Positions 1 through 7,922 of a stretch of DNA of 64,000 nucleotides are shown here, piece by piece. The DNA is from Gammaproteobacteria bacterium. GTDB lineage: Bacteria > Pseudomonadota > Gammaproteobacteria > JAADGQ01. The notes below the pieces were generated by a model. That model was given only the letters and a program-made list of their open reading frames with translations, did not search any database and was not told the origin of the DNA. The DNA lies in contig JAKITI010000014.1 of the NCBI GenBank assembly GCA_021648145.1, positions 1 to 64,000 of the forward strand. Direction: 5' to 3'. The position numbers were made by a program, and so were the translations under genes. Each line of letters starts with the position of its first letter. The stretch's first letter is position 1.

Positions 1-186
1 TTTGGAGATGCAACACCTGCAGAAATATACGGAGTAAAACAAGGTTTAACAGAGAGCAACGTAAACAAAGAGGAGGAAGAAATAAGAGATTACTTGGTGG
101 TGGAAAGCTCTGTGGGCAACACCCCCAAGAACACATCCACCGAGCATTCGTTGATCCATAATAAAATTATTTCAATAGTAAAATAA
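1..186 (+). CDS. Transposase, C-terminal fragment (partial at left edge)
   Basis: The frame is open from the first base to a TAA at 184-186 and encodes about 61 residues. It starts FGDATPAEIYG, which resembles the 'TPAEIY' segment at the end of the DDE integrase core in IS3/IS481-like transposases, and continues with an acidic, low-complexity tail. Everything upstream is outside the window, so the catalytic residues cannot be checked. The frame stops about 50 bases before the retron reading frame is interrupted, as expected for the last gene of an IS inserted there. Assignment to a specific IS family is not possible from this fragment. Confidence 0.55.
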   Translation, partial: FGDATPAEIYGVKQGLTESNVNKEEEEIRDYLVVESSVGNTPKNTSTEHSLIHNKIISIVK

Positions 187-239
187 GGGTTATATCTTAT
201 TTTTTTGAGTCTCTGTCTTGACTATGGGGGCCACTTTAA
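1..239 (+). mobile_element. Right end of an insertion sequence interrupting the retron RT
   Basis: The reverse transcriptase similarity on the minus strand stops abruptly at about 239. The following minus-strand bases (AAAGTGGCCCCCATAGTC at about 236 downward) look like an IS terminal inverted repeat, and a transposase C-terminus lies just inside. The matching left end and any target-site duplication are outside the window, so the boundary is approximate. Confidence 0.5.
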
Positions 240-444
240 ACCGCCTTTGTAGGTGCTTCAATTGATCAATTGGAGCTTTTATTTTTCGAATTTTTCCGCT
301 CTTCTTGGGGATTTCGAATTCAATATATTTTTTGTCTTCTGGGGTCTTATAAATGATGAAGGAGACAGATTTTGGTTTGTAGCCAAGAATAATTGCAAGA
401 TCACTAAGGCTGGTTGCTTTTTTTAATTTCTCTAGTTGTGACAA
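190..444 (-). pseudogene. Retron-type reverse transcriptase, N-terminal remnant
   Basis: The 84-residue frame starts at a TTG (an in-frame stop lies directly upstream). Residues 1-69 have the N-terminal signature of retron reverse transcriptases: a leading LKKATSLSDLA helix, LGYKPKSVSFIIYK, then EFEIPKKSGKIRKIKAP and LKHLQRR. A complete retron RT has roughly 300 residues with a YxDD catalytic box. Here the similarity ends after LQRR and 15 unrelated residues, read from the IS end, follow. The catalytic core is absent, so the gene is inactive unless it resumes beyond the insertion to the left of the window. The frame starts 23 nt after the putative msr/msd RNA, the usual retron arrangement. 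It is the first gene after attC 664-778 and so occupies a cassette position in the integron. Confidence 0.75.
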
Positions 445-467
445 TTAAAACCATTCCCTGAATAGAT

Positions 468-617
468 GTGTGACCCATGGATACTCTTATGCGATAGTAA
501 CACTGTAACCTAGTCATACTAAGTATACTGCGTAAAGGATTGTCAGGGAGCAAACACATCCTGACATTAGTTTCTTATATTGCGATACACAATAATAAAT
601 CTATCCATGAGTCACAC
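468..617 (-). ncRNA. Putative retron msr/msd non-coding RNA
   Basis: Two 16-nt arms, 468-483 (GTGTGACCCATGGATA) and 602-617 (TATCCATGAGTCACAC), are inverted repeats matching at 15 of 16 positions, as expected of the a1/a2 pair that closes retron RNAs. Between them is a 7-bp hairpin (TGTCAGG 541-547 with CCTGACA 560-566), typical of msr stem-loops. The 484-540 segment would be msd; its stem is imperfect by eye. Read on the minus strand, the order is a1, msr, msd, a2, then the RT start 23 nt later. The branching G and the msDNA length are not determined. The element lies entirely within the cassette downstream of attC 664-778. Confidence 0.65.
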
Positions 618-663
618 TTGTTTTTGACTATAACATACGATAATGATTCCAATATCTATTTTT

Positions 664-778
664 GTATAACGCCATGCTCATTGGCCGCCCGAAGTGGCTT
701 TTTTTTGTGTAATATGGAGCTTGCGACATACACAAAAAAATGACGCTGCGGGCGGTCCAATGAAGCTAATTGTTAGCT
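664..778 (-). other. attC recombination site 1
   Basis: The 115-bp imperfect palindrome has core-like ends: AGCTAAC at 772-778 read on the minus strand and GTTATAC at 664-670 likewise. Inner arms (CATTGGCCGCCCG near 680 and CGGGCGGTCCAATG near 750) and a second pair rich in A/T (TTTTTTTTGTGT and ACACAAAAAAA) flank a GAGCTTGCGA loop. The stop codon of the 63-residue cassette ORF falls inside the first core, a common arrangement. Orientation fits cassettes transcribed leftward from the integrase at 3253. Confidence 0.75.
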
Positions 779-957
779 GACAAACTCCACTTATAATGCC
801 CATTACGAAGTGACCAACTTGCAGCCGCATAATAACAACCTAAACTTTTAACAACATGAAAATTCATAGGTTCTTTTATTTGAACCTCAACCCCCATACA
901 AGATACGCCTTCAACCACTCTCAGTAAAGACTCTGTTTCAAAAACATGACTTTTCAA
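766..957 (-). CDS. Orphan integron-cassette protein, 63 residues
   Basis: I do not recognise this protein. The TTG-initiated frame ends in SANN-stop, with the last codons inside the attC core, as for many cassette genes. It has no evident signal peptide or membrane segment. The frame stays open for about 16 codons upstream of the TTG, so the true start could be slightly earlier, and no convincing ribosome binding site decides it. The following attC and the attC at 1467-1584 delimit an ~800-bp cassette in which this is the only frame above 60 residues on the sense strand. Coding status is uncertain. Confidence 0.4.
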   Translation of the reverse strand: MKSHVFETESLLRVVEGVSCMGVEVQIKEPMNFHVVKSLGCYYAAASWSLRNGHYKWSLSANN

Positions 958-1466
958 GCCAAGGTGATTTTTTTGATGTGGTTTATGACTCTTTAACAGC
1001 TTTTAGAATGAAATAATATTGAGCACTGGTTACACAGCTTTTTGACCTGACCGAACAAAAGTGTAACTATTTTTGCTGCTCTTTATGCGACCTTCATTGC
1101 TCGGCAAATTATGTAACCTTTCCGATTTCGCTCCAAGCTATGGATTGACTATGAACAAAAAATAGCCAACTACTTTTTATTTTTTACGACTCTTTCTCCT
1201 TCAAATATTTCTTATTGAAATCACCTCTGTTTTTACAACGATGATGTGTATTTTTTGGCCAAATGACTGATGGCAGATTTTCTCTCTAAATTTACGCACG
1301 ACTACCGAACAAAAATAATCTAATACTTGCTGATAACTATGGATCAACTTCGATTTATAAACTTTCAGCTCGGCACAAAAGCTTCGTTATTTCTCCCATA
1401 AAAAGAAGGATGAACCTTTTCATTTCTCATCATCTCAATTCAGTGCTGCGCACTAAATTTTCTGGC
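958..1466. other. Cassette leader without a recognisable gene
   Basis: These ~500 bp lie between the orphan ORF and the next attC. The stretch is A/T-rich and only very short frames are seen, the best being a 22-codon frame on the minus strand near 1420-1355. The word CCGAACAAAA occurs at about 1051 and again at about 1306. I cannot assign a function; a decayed gene or a non-coding RNA is possible. Confidence 0.4.
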
Positions 1467-1584
1467 AGCTAACGTCAGCAATAACTCGCAATTTTAAGCG
1501 TGGTTTGTTTGTGCGACAATGAGCTTGCGAATAGCACAAACAAACCACGCTTAAAATTGTCGACGTTAATTGCTTTTGTTATGT
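1467..1584 (-). other. attC recombination site 2
   Basis: The 118-bp site is closed by GTTAGCT (minus strand, 1467-1473) and ACATAAC (minus strand, 1578-1584). Nearly perfect 26-nt arms at about 1489-1515 and 1533-1558 (CAATTTTAAGCGTGG... and its complement) surround a loop containing GAGCTTGCGA, the same loop word as in attC 664-778. Size, core ends and shared loop support two attC sites of the same integron. It closes the cassette carrying the AIPR gene. Confidence 0.8.
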
Positions 1585-1689
1585 GTTGATTACATCGAAC
1601 CATGGGTATGGTAACTCAGAACAGATTGAATAACAGTTTTGTGCAAGGAGATGACAATTTTACCTTTGGTATGTAGCGAGCAGTTTGAA

Positions 1690-1712
1690 GGGAGAGGTTA
1701 CTGCCCTCTCCC
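1690..1712. other. Hairpin downstream of the AIPR gene
   Basis: GGGAGAGG (1690-1697) pairs with CCTCTCCC (1705-1712) across a 7-nt loop, 13 nt after the AIPR stop codon. No T-run follows on the minus strand, so it is not a classical intrinsic terminator. The G/C-rich word is similar to the inner hairpin of the inverted-repeat element at 14822-14923. Confidence 0.4.
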
Positions 1713-1724
1713 CACTGATGCGAA

Positions 1725-2912
1725 CTAATTGTTCTCTGACAATCTCTGATATATTTCAGTAATCTGATACAAAGCAGAATAACATGCCTTGCTTTTGCCC
1801 ATAATGCCGGGGGTTGAATTGGCAATATCTTGGTATACCGACTTAGCTGCGCGTATTAGCTCTTCATCACTGAAAGAATCTGGACTTTTAATCGTCCACC
1901 CAGTATCTTCCTTCTTTGCAAAGGCTGATAGGGAAGCCAAAATAGGAAAAATTATGCCGTCTGGAACCTCACGAATAGTCCGTCCATCTCTTTCTATGCT
2001 TCGTATTCTGCTTCCTTCAAACCCAGAATGCGTTTTCCATTTTTGGTAATACTTCCAAGCTTCGGCAGATATATCTAAGTAAAACTGATAAAGATCAGAA
2101 TATTTTTCGTGCTCAGAATGCTCGCTATCTTTTGCTCGTTTGTAAATTTCTTGGAATTCTTTTAGACACTTAGTCTTCATATTATAGGCATAGACTTTAT
2201 TGAAGTCGCCTGATTTTACCCAAAGTTCTTTTGGTATTAATGCGGTGATAACTTGTATAAGCCTTTCTGTTTTAACATAATCATTAGATAATTTTGTTTC
2301 AGATTTTTTAAGCTTTGCACCTGGAGTCTTGGCACTGAAACTTGCTTCCAACTCGTCTAGCTGGCCTAGCCGACCAGCAATTGATATTGTCATTACATCA
2401 TTTTGGAAGTTTCTTGCGATTGAAACGTCTGCGATCAGCCCTTCATTATTAGTTACGATCAGTTCATATTTAATATTCCGCTTCAGGAATTCATCTCTTG
2501 ATTGTTCGTTCAGTTGCTCTAAAAAGTCTCGAATTACTCCTTGAGTCTGAGAGCCGTTAATTATGCTCGCTTTATTGAGTAACACGATTTTTTGCTTATC
2601 ATTGACTTCGCAAGTGCGGGCAACTAGGACTGTGCCACCATTTAACACGGAAAAGCTATCTGGGTCGTTTTCTAGTGTGTCCCGGATAGCTCTATGCACC
2701 TGTGTAGGAACACGCCGATTCTTTCCTTCAGCGTCTAATAAATAATCTCGAACATTCTCATCTGTAGGCAGATCTAAAATTGATGAGATTGGTGCTTGGC
2801 CTACATAAATACGGCGCCCATTATCTAAATCTTCAGGGCTGCTAATGTTTCTGAAACTGTAGTATGGGAAATGGAAAGGTGCAGACGAACGTGCGGAGAG
2901 TGTTTTACTCAT
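1725..2912 (-). CDS. AIPR-family protein (abortive infection / phage resistance type), integron cassette
   Basis: The 395-residue protein shows AIPR family (PF10592) features in order: FSVLNGGTVLVA at about 87-98, INGSQTQG at about 118-125, and an RNFQNDVM segment at about 168-175 followed by a D/E-rich stretch. The family is named for abortive-infection phage-resistance proteins, and many members sit beside restriction-modification systems; its biochemical activity is not established. ATG 2912 lies about 45 bp downstream of the putative attI core and the gene ends 140 bp before attC 1467-1584, so it is the first cassette, the position with strongest expression in integrons. The C-terminus SENN-stop copies the ending of the neighbouring cassette ORF (SANN-stop). 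No membrane segments. Confidence 0.75.
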   Translation of the reverse strand: MSKTLSARSSAPFHFPYYSFRNISSPEDLDNGRRIYVGQAPISSILDLPTDENVRDYLLDAEGKNRRVPTQVHRAIRDTLENDPDSFSVLNGGTVLVARTCEVNDKQKIVLLNKASIINGSQTQGVIRDFLEQLNEQSRDEFLKRNIKYELIVTNNEGLIADVSIARNFQNDVMTISIAGRLGQLDELEASFSAKTPGAKLKKSETKLSNDYVKTERLIQVITALIPKELWVKSGDFNKVYAYNMKTKCLKEFQEIYKRAKDSEHSEHEKYSDLYQFYLDISAEAWKYYQKWKTHSGFEGSRIRSIERDGRTIREVPDGIIFPILASLSAFAKKEDTGWTIKSPDSFSDEELIRAAKSVYQDIANSTPGIMGKSKACYSALYQITEIYQRLSENN

Positions 2913-2949
2913 AACTTAGTACCTAATTTGTATGTAAAGGCCATCCGGT

Positions 2950-2970
2950 CAAGGCCTCTAACATCTCGTC
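2950..2970 (-). other. Putative attI site
   Basis: Read on the minus strand, GATGTTAGAGGCC carries a core-like GTTAGAG (2956-2962) between the intI promoter region and the first cassette gene, where attI is expected. One base departs from the GTTRRRY consensus. The rest of 2913-3252 holds no gene. Confidence 0.45.
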
Positions 2971-3196
2971 AGGGCAGGATGAACCAACATCCAACAGTAA
3001 ACACTGGTTCACAATGAAAGTCAAGAGCATTAGATCAGTTAAATCAATGGCGAATAAATGATAATTGACTCGGTGCTAAGTTTCAGGAATGGGTGCATGA
3101 CGAACATTGCCTTAGACACATAACTTTTAACTATACAGAAACCGCCCTATTCGAACCACACATAATCCCTCTACCTCAACACACATAGATTCTGTG

Positions 3197-3202
3197 TATA
3201 AT
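3197..3202 (+). promoter_or_regulatory. Possible -10 element of the intI promoter
   Basis: TATAAT stands 51 bp upstream of the integrase ATG and is preceded by TGTG. There is no good TTGACA-like -35 at standard spacing and no convincing LexA box in 2913-3252, so SOS control cannot be claimed. Confidence 0.35.
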
Positions 3203-3252
3203 CCCTAATTAGAGCATGAATCGTTCAATTAAAACCAACTGAAAGTAACAGA

Positions 3253-4638
3253 ATGCAACGTATAGAGCAAACCACAACCACACTCAAAGATCCCATTGAA
3301 AAATTTTGGGATAAATACATTCAACTTCTTGTTAAAAAAAGAGTTAAAGACCACACCATCCGCTTCCATGTCATTTGGGCTGAGCGATATATCAAAGCAT
3401 TTCCAGATAAAAAACTGGCCAATCATGCTCCCAGTGACATCACATCATACTTTTCAGAACTAGACAGAAAAGGAGCCTTGAATAATGGCCAGGTAAACCA
3501 AACTGTCACGGCACTAAAAGCACTTTTCTATCTTGTAAACCCGATATGCTTTAAAGAAACTGACTGGGACGCTCTCAAAAAACCAGTCACCCACCACGCT
3601 TACCTTAAAGAGGTAAAACAACATCACGACACTCCGCGCGCGCCTAAATCAACCACCACACTGGATCAGGTACGAGAAGACCACCACAAACTCATCACCG
3701 CATTAAAATCTGAAATTCGCCGACGCAACTATTCGATCCGAACTGAACAAGCTTACGAACTGTGGACTGTAAAGTTTATTAGTTTCTCTGGTAATCGTCC
3801 GCCTAAAAATCTTGAAGCCACTGACATCACTCGCTATTTAGAATATTTGGCAGTCAAAAGAAACGTCGCAGCCAGCACTCAAAATCAAGCGCTTAACGCT
3901 TTAAGCTTTTTTTATAAAAATATACTCGATAAGCCCTTGGGCGAATTGGATAATTTTTCTCGTGCAAAAAAGCCTAAAAGATTACCCACCGTACTAACGA
4001 AATCTGAGGTTTCCCAACTGCTCAAAAACCTTACCGGCATTCACAGTCTGATGGCATCACTACTCTATGGCACAGGAATGCGACTTATGGAGTGTGTTCG
4101 TCTGCGTGTTCAAGATGTTGATTTTGAATATCAGCAAATTATCATTCGCAATGGAAAAGGCCTCAAAGACCGAGTGGTGCCGCTGCCAACCAGTTTAATG
4201 GAGTCATTAAAAGAGAGGCTTGTCACGACAAAAACCCGTCACCAAGAAGATTTAGAAAATAATTTGGGTGAAGCATACCTGCCTAATGCGCTCTCGCTAA
4301 AATACCCAAATGCGGCTAAAGAGTGGAAGTGGCAATACGTTTTCCCAAGCGGTCAACTCTCTGTTGACCCTCGTTCAAATAAAGTACGCCGCCACCATAT
4401 CCATGAAAATGGTCTGCAAAAATCAATCAAAAAGGCATCCGATAAGGCCGAATTAATAAAACGAGTCAATTGCCATGCCTTGCGCCATAGTTTTGCGACA
4501 CATTTACTGGAATCAGGTTATGACATACGCACCGTACAAGAACTGCTTGGCCATGCCGATGTTTCAACCACGATGATATACACTCACGTATTAAACAAAG
4601 GTGGGCGCGGAGTTGTTAGCCCTTTGGATGGCTTATAA
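3253..4638 (+). CDS. intI: Integron integrase IntI with extra N-terminal domain
   Basis: This tyrosine recombinase recombines attI and attC sites. Catalytic residues are visible at R277 (GTGMRLME), H408/R411 (HALRHSFATH), H434 (LLGHADVSTT) and Y443 (MIYTHV). The IntI-specific insertion follows the family pattern (AYLPNALSLKYPNAAKEW at 341-358, WQYVFPS to about 366), as does the C-terminal GGRGVVSPLD. Typical IntI proteins have 320-340 residues. This one has 461 because residues 1-130 form an additional SAM-like core-binding segment before the usual one at about 145-240. It diverges from the cassette array and ends 1 bp from the convergent znuA. The frame looks intact, so the integron may be active. 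Confidence 0.92.
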   Translation: MQRIEQTTTTLKDPIEKFWDKYIQLLVKKRVKDHTIRFHVIWAERYIKAFPDKKLANHAPSDITSYFSELDRKGALNNGQVNQTVTALKALFYLVNPICFKETDWDALKKPVTHHAYLKEVKQHHDTPRAPKSTTTLDQVREDHHKLITALKSEIRRRNYSIRTEQAYELWTVKFISFSGNRPPKNLEATDITRYLEYLAVKRNVAASTQNQALNALSFFYKNILDKPLGELDNFSRAKKPKRLPTVLTKSEVSQLLKNLTGIHSLMASLLYGTGMRLMECVRLRVQDVDFEYQQIIIRNGKGLKDRVVPLPTSLMESLKERLVTTKTRHQEDLENNLGEAYLPNALSLKYPNAAKEWKWQYVFPSGQLSVDPRSNKVRRHHIHENGLQKSIKKASDKAELIKRVNCHALRHSFATHLLESGYDIRTVQELLGHADVSTTMIYTHVLNKGGRGVVSPLDGL

Positions 4639-4639
4639 T

Positions 4640-5545
4640 TTACGGCGATAAACACTCCACTAAAGATTCAGCCAAGTGATTCATCATTTGGAAATAGAGT
4701 GTTTGATCTTCTTTCAGCCCAACGCCGAGAGGATCAAGCATTCCTAATTTCAAGCCCGAATCCTGTGCTATACCTTCTAAATATTTTGCAGCCATTTGTG
4801 GTTCACCAAAAATACAGCTGACCCTCTCCTGAGCTGCTTTTTTTCTGATTTCACTCAATCGACGCGCACCAGGGCGGCGCTCTGGATTAACGACCACGGC
4901 ACCCACCTGATTCAATTGATAATGATTTTCAAAGTAGTAATAAGCATCATGCAGCACCAAATAAGGTTTTTTGTTGATATCACTCAAGGTGATGGTTAAA
5001 CGTTCATCCAAGGTTTGCAAAGCCTGCAACATACGTTGACCATTGTTTTGATAAACAATTTTATTCACACCATCAATTCCGCCAAGCAGTATGACAATGG
5101 CTTTAACAATCACTTGAGCATTATCAGGGTCAAGCCAGACATGTGGATCTATTGATTGAGTATGGTGATGCCCAGCATGATCATCATCACGATAAGGCAG
5201 CAGCTCAAGATCGGGCAGATCAACAATATTGAGCAAACGTCTGCTTTTACCAAGATTGCTTAGAGGCCGGTTCAAAAATTGCTCAAAATCCTTACCAATG
5301 CGTACCACTAACTGAGCCGAGTGAAGCATTTTCATATGAGAGGGCCGCAGTGAAAAGTGGTGAGGGGATGCTGTGCTTTGTATTAATAACAGTGGCTCAC
5401 CTACACCTTCCATCACGCCCATGACTAACGAATGAATTGGCGCAATGCTCACAACAACTTTAGGTGAGGTTTTCGAGGCCGCCTGCGTTTTCGTTAATGC
5501 CATCGACAAAACAAATAGAGTAAAAACTAAAAAACACCGACGCAT
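4640..5545 (-). CDS. znuA: Zinc ABC transporter, periplasmic binding protein ZnuA
   Basis: The 301-residue precursor, starting at MRRCFLVF, has a signal peptide cut near TQA. Cluster A-I metal-binding family residues are present: PHHFSLRPS at about 61-69, a His-rich acidic loop (DDDHAGHHH) near 120-128 that favours zinc, DPHVWLDP at about 133-140, and a C-terminal LDPLG. The longer frame to 5644 would run into the divergent znuC, so the internal start with signal peptide is preferred. Divergent from znuCB across ~30 bp, it hands Zn(II) to ZnuB/ZnuC in the inner membrane. Convergent with intI. Confidence 0.93.
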   Translation of the reverse strand: MRRCFLVFTLFVLSMALTKTQAASKTSPKVVVSIAPIHSLVMGVMEGVGEPLLLIQSTASPHHFSLRPSHMKMLHSAQLVVRIGKDFEQFLNRPLSNLGKSRRLLNIVDLPDLELLPYRDDDHAGHHHTQSIDPHVWLDPDNAQVIVKAIVILLGGIDGVNKIVYQNNGQRMLQALQTLDERLTITLSDINKKPYLVLHDAYYYFENHYQLNQVGAVVVNPERRPGARRLSEIRKKAAQERVSCIFGEPQMAAKYLEGIAQDSGLKLGMLDPLGVGLKEDQTLYFQMMNHLAESLVECLSP

Positions 5546-5556
5546 TTTTATTTCCA

Positions 5557-5572
5557 AATATGTTATACAGCA
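5557..5572. promoter_or_regulatory. Possible Zur half-site between znuA and znuC
   Basis: AAATATGTTATAC at 5557-5568 matches one half of the gammaproteobacterial Zur operator (ATGTTATA), in the 31-bp gap between divergent znuA and znuC. The second half is degenerate. Zinc repression through Zur is expected for these genes, but the site itself is only suggestive. Confidence 0.3.
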
Positions 5573-5576
5573 AAGT

Positions 5577-6347
5577 ATGATCAAAAAGTCGAACGATAAT
5601 ACACTGCCCGCCTCACTGATTGAAGTCAAAGGAGTGTCGCTCAAAGTTCAGGACAATATAATTCTGGAAAATATCAACCTTAACCTCAACACAGGTGAGA
5701 CCGTTGCACTGATCGGCCCAAATGGTGCAGGAAAATCATCATTAGTTCGTCTGATTTTAGGGTTAACAAAAGCCACGACAGGGTCGATTTATATCAAACC
5801 TAAAACTCGCATTGGCTATGTTCCGCAGAAGTTTAGCGTAGATGATACCCTGCCGCTCACAGTACAACGTTTTCTGAAGCTGGGAGGACGATACTCCAAG
5901 ACTCAACTGAGCAGCGCACTCTCTGAGGTTGGCGCTCAAAAATTGCTCAATAGTCCAATCCAGAATATTTCCGGCGGTGAAACACAGCGCGTTATGCTGG
6001 CTCGCGCTCTGTTACGCAACCCAGAACTATTAATTTTAGATGAGCCCGCTCAAGGCGTTGATGTGACCGGTCAAGCAGAGCTTTATGAGTTAATCAGTTC
6101 AATTCGGGAAAATCATCGTTGTGGTATTCTTATGGTGTCACATGATTTGCACTTTGTGATGGCGACCACCAATCGTGTGCTCTGCTTGAATCGCCATATC
6201 TGCTGCTCTGGCCACCCCGAAGCGGTCAGCCATGATCCACGCTATCTTGAGCTTTTTAATAGGCATCCCAGCATTGCTCTGTATACCCACCACCATGATC
6301 ACAGCCATGATTTAGCTGGAAAAGTACAGGAAAAAACAGATGGATGA
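5577..6347 (+). CDS. znuC: Zinc ABC transporter ATPase ZnuC
   Basis: The 256-residue ABC ATPase has Walker [10 protein letters not shown] at about 47-55, a Q-loop near YVPQKF, signature ISGGETQRV, Walker B LLILDEP and the switch histidine in MVSHDLHFV. The C-terminus carries a histidine cluster (THHHDHSH), common in ZnuC. The start at 5577 (MIKKSNDN) is chosen because the longer frame would overlap znuA's coding start and lacks family similarity. It overlaps znuB by 8 bp, indicating translational coupling. Confidence 0.93.
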   Translation: MIKKSNDNTLPASLIEVKGVSLKVQDNIILENINLNLNTGETVALIGPNGAGKSSLVRLILGLTKATTGSIYIKPKTRIGYVPQKFSVDDTLPLTVQRFLKLGGRYSKTQLSSALSEVGAQKLLNSPIQNISGGETQRVMLARALLRNPELLILDEPAQGVDVTGQAELYELISSIRENHRCGILMVSHDLHFVMATTNRVLCLNRHICCSGHPEAVSHDPRYLELFNRHPSIALYTHHHDHSHDLAGKVQEKTDG

Positions 6348-7140
6348 TTTCATGCTTCGAGCGTTGCTCGCTGGGGTTGGAACGGCATTGGTCACGGGGC
6401 CGCTCGGTGCGTTTATCGTCTGGCGGCGTATGGCCTATTTTGGTGATACCTTAGCTCACTCAGCGCTACTCGGTGTTGCTCTGGGCTTATTTATGGAAAT
6501 CAATATTAACCTGTCCATTGTTTTCGTCTGTGTACTGCTGGCCGTGTTACTCGTCGTACTACAACATCAAAGACGACTGGCCAGTGACACGTTATTGGGC
6601 ATTCTTTCTCACAGCGCACTCTCACTCGGTTTAGTCTCACTGGCATTGATACAATCAGTACAGGTCGATTTAATGGGTTATCTGTTCGGTGATATTTTGG
6701 CGGTTTCCGTATCCGATCTCTACTGGATCTATGGCGGTGGCCTGTTTGCCCTCGTGTCGCTCATCATAATATGGCGACCTTTATTAGCACTGACCGTTCA
6801 TGAAGAGCTTGCCCGTGTCGAAGGCGTTCCGGTCACTACGGTCAAGCTGATTTTTATGCTGTTAGTCGCTCTGATCATCGCTCTGTCCATGAAGGTTGTC
6901 GGAATTTTATTGGTCACATCGCTCCTCATCATTCCAGCAGCCACCGCACGCGGCTTTGCCAAAACACCGGAGCAGATGGCATTATTAGCTGCGCTCATCG
7001 GCTGCCTGGCTGTTGGCAGTGGGCTATTTGCATCTCTGCAATGGGATCTTCCAGCAGGCCCAGCCGTGGTCATGGTGGCTGCACTGTTCTTTTTTCTCGC
7101 GCCATTATGGCCACGTCGCAATCAAACTCATGCCGCATAA
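6340..7140 (+). CDS. znuB: Zinc ABC transporter permease ZnuB
   Basis: This 266-residue integral membrane protein of the ABC-3 permease family has about eight hydrophobic segments and the family motif [16 protein letters not shown] at about 32-47 near the N-terminus. RVEGVPV at about 160 lies in the cytoplasmic coupling region. It forms the inner-membrane zinc channel with ZnuC. Its end overlaps the next gene's likely start by 11 bp. Confidence 0.93.
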   Translation: MDDFMLRALLAGVGTALVTGPLGAFIVWRRMAYFGDTLAHSALLGVALGLFMEININLSIVFVCVLLAVLLVVLQHQRRLASDTLLGILSHSALSLGLVSLALIQSVQVDLMGYLFGDILAVSVSDLYWIYGGGLFALVSLIIIWRPLLALTVHEELARVEGVPVTTVKLIFMLLVALIIALSMKVVGILLVTSLLIIPAATARGFAKTPEQMALLAALIGCLAVGSGLFASLQWDLPAGPAVVMVAALFFFLAPLWPRRNQTHAA

Positions 7141-7897
7141 AGTCATGTCACATAAAACCATATTTTATAAAATAAGGTCACTGCCACTACTTGGGCAAAT
7201 ATTTATTGTTTTTTTATCATTGTGGGTGGGGCTATTTTTAGCATGGCAAACACTCAGCGCCACTCACTTTTTCTATCCACAAATATACGATGCGCTGGAC
7301 TTTGAACCCTTTATCGAAGAGTTCGCACCACAAAATCATTACAAAACTGGCTTTGAAACCACTGATCGCGAGCAACACATCGTTCTTTTTGGACAAATCG
7401 TTGACGCAATCAACAATAAGGGGCAAAATCTGTCCGAAATCACATATCATGACAGTGAAGGGAATGTGATTGATAAGCTATTACGTGAACCTGAAGTCGT
7501 TCATCTTCAGGATGTCGCTAATCTGCTGGACACATTAAGAACATCGGAGTATTGGGCAATAGTGATGCTGCTCATAATCATAGCGCTGTTCTGGGTCACA
7601 AAGAGCCCACTCCAATATATTGGCTATACACTATTTATCACACTAGGCATCGTTGCAATAATAGCTGTTTCAATCATAGTTTATGGTGCTAGAGATGTTT
7701 TTTATCAGTTACACACGGTAATTTTTCCACAAAACCACCAATGGTTTTTTTATTATCAAGAGTCATTAATGACCACACTGATGAAAGCACCGGATATTTT
7801 TGCTGTAATCGCGGCTTTACTTTCGGGGTTAGCGCTTTTATATTTTGCCATGATATTATGGGCAACAAAGAAACTACTAAATATAAACCGTGATTAA
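7130..7897 (+). CDS. DUF1461 integral membrane protein
   Basis: The 255-residue protein has an N-terminal membrane helix (about 20-42), a periplasmic loop containing HLQDVANLL, then three further helices and the FYQLHTVIFPQNHQWFF stretch. This layout matches DUF1461 (TIGR01906) membrane proteins, whose function is unknown. The start is either ATG 7130 (overlapping the znuB stop) or ATG 7145, and neither has a clear ribosome binding site. Coupling to znuCB suggests co-expression with zinc uptake; a direct role in zinc handling is only inference. Confidence 0.7.
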   Translation: MPHKVMSHKTIFYKIRSLPLLGQIFIVFLSLWVGLFLAWQTLSATHFFYPQIYDALDFEPFIEEFAPQNHYKTGFETTDREQHIVLFGQIVDAINNKGQNLSEITYHDSEGNVIDKLLREPEVVHLQDVANLLDTLRTSEYWAIVMLLIIIALFWVTKSPLQYIGYTLFITLGIVAIIAVSIIVYGARDVFYQLHTVIFPQNHQWFFYYQESLMTTLMKAPDIFAVIAALLSGLALLYFAMILWATKKLLNINRD

Positions 7898-7922
7898 ATT
7901 TAAACCTTAAGGAGAATCAAAA

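Noticed and set aside
540-743. 67-codon plus-strand frame over the retron RNA
   Set aside because: It runs through the inverted-repeat arms and the attC, with no ribosome site and no recognisable similarity; explained by the RNA and attC.
1489-1558. Intrinsic terminator
   Set aside because: The stem lacks a T-run and has attC core ends on both sides, so it is better read as attC.
2913-3252. LexA box upstream of intI
   Set aside because: ACTATACAG near 3130 resembles half a LexA site, but the CTG half is missing at the right spacing.
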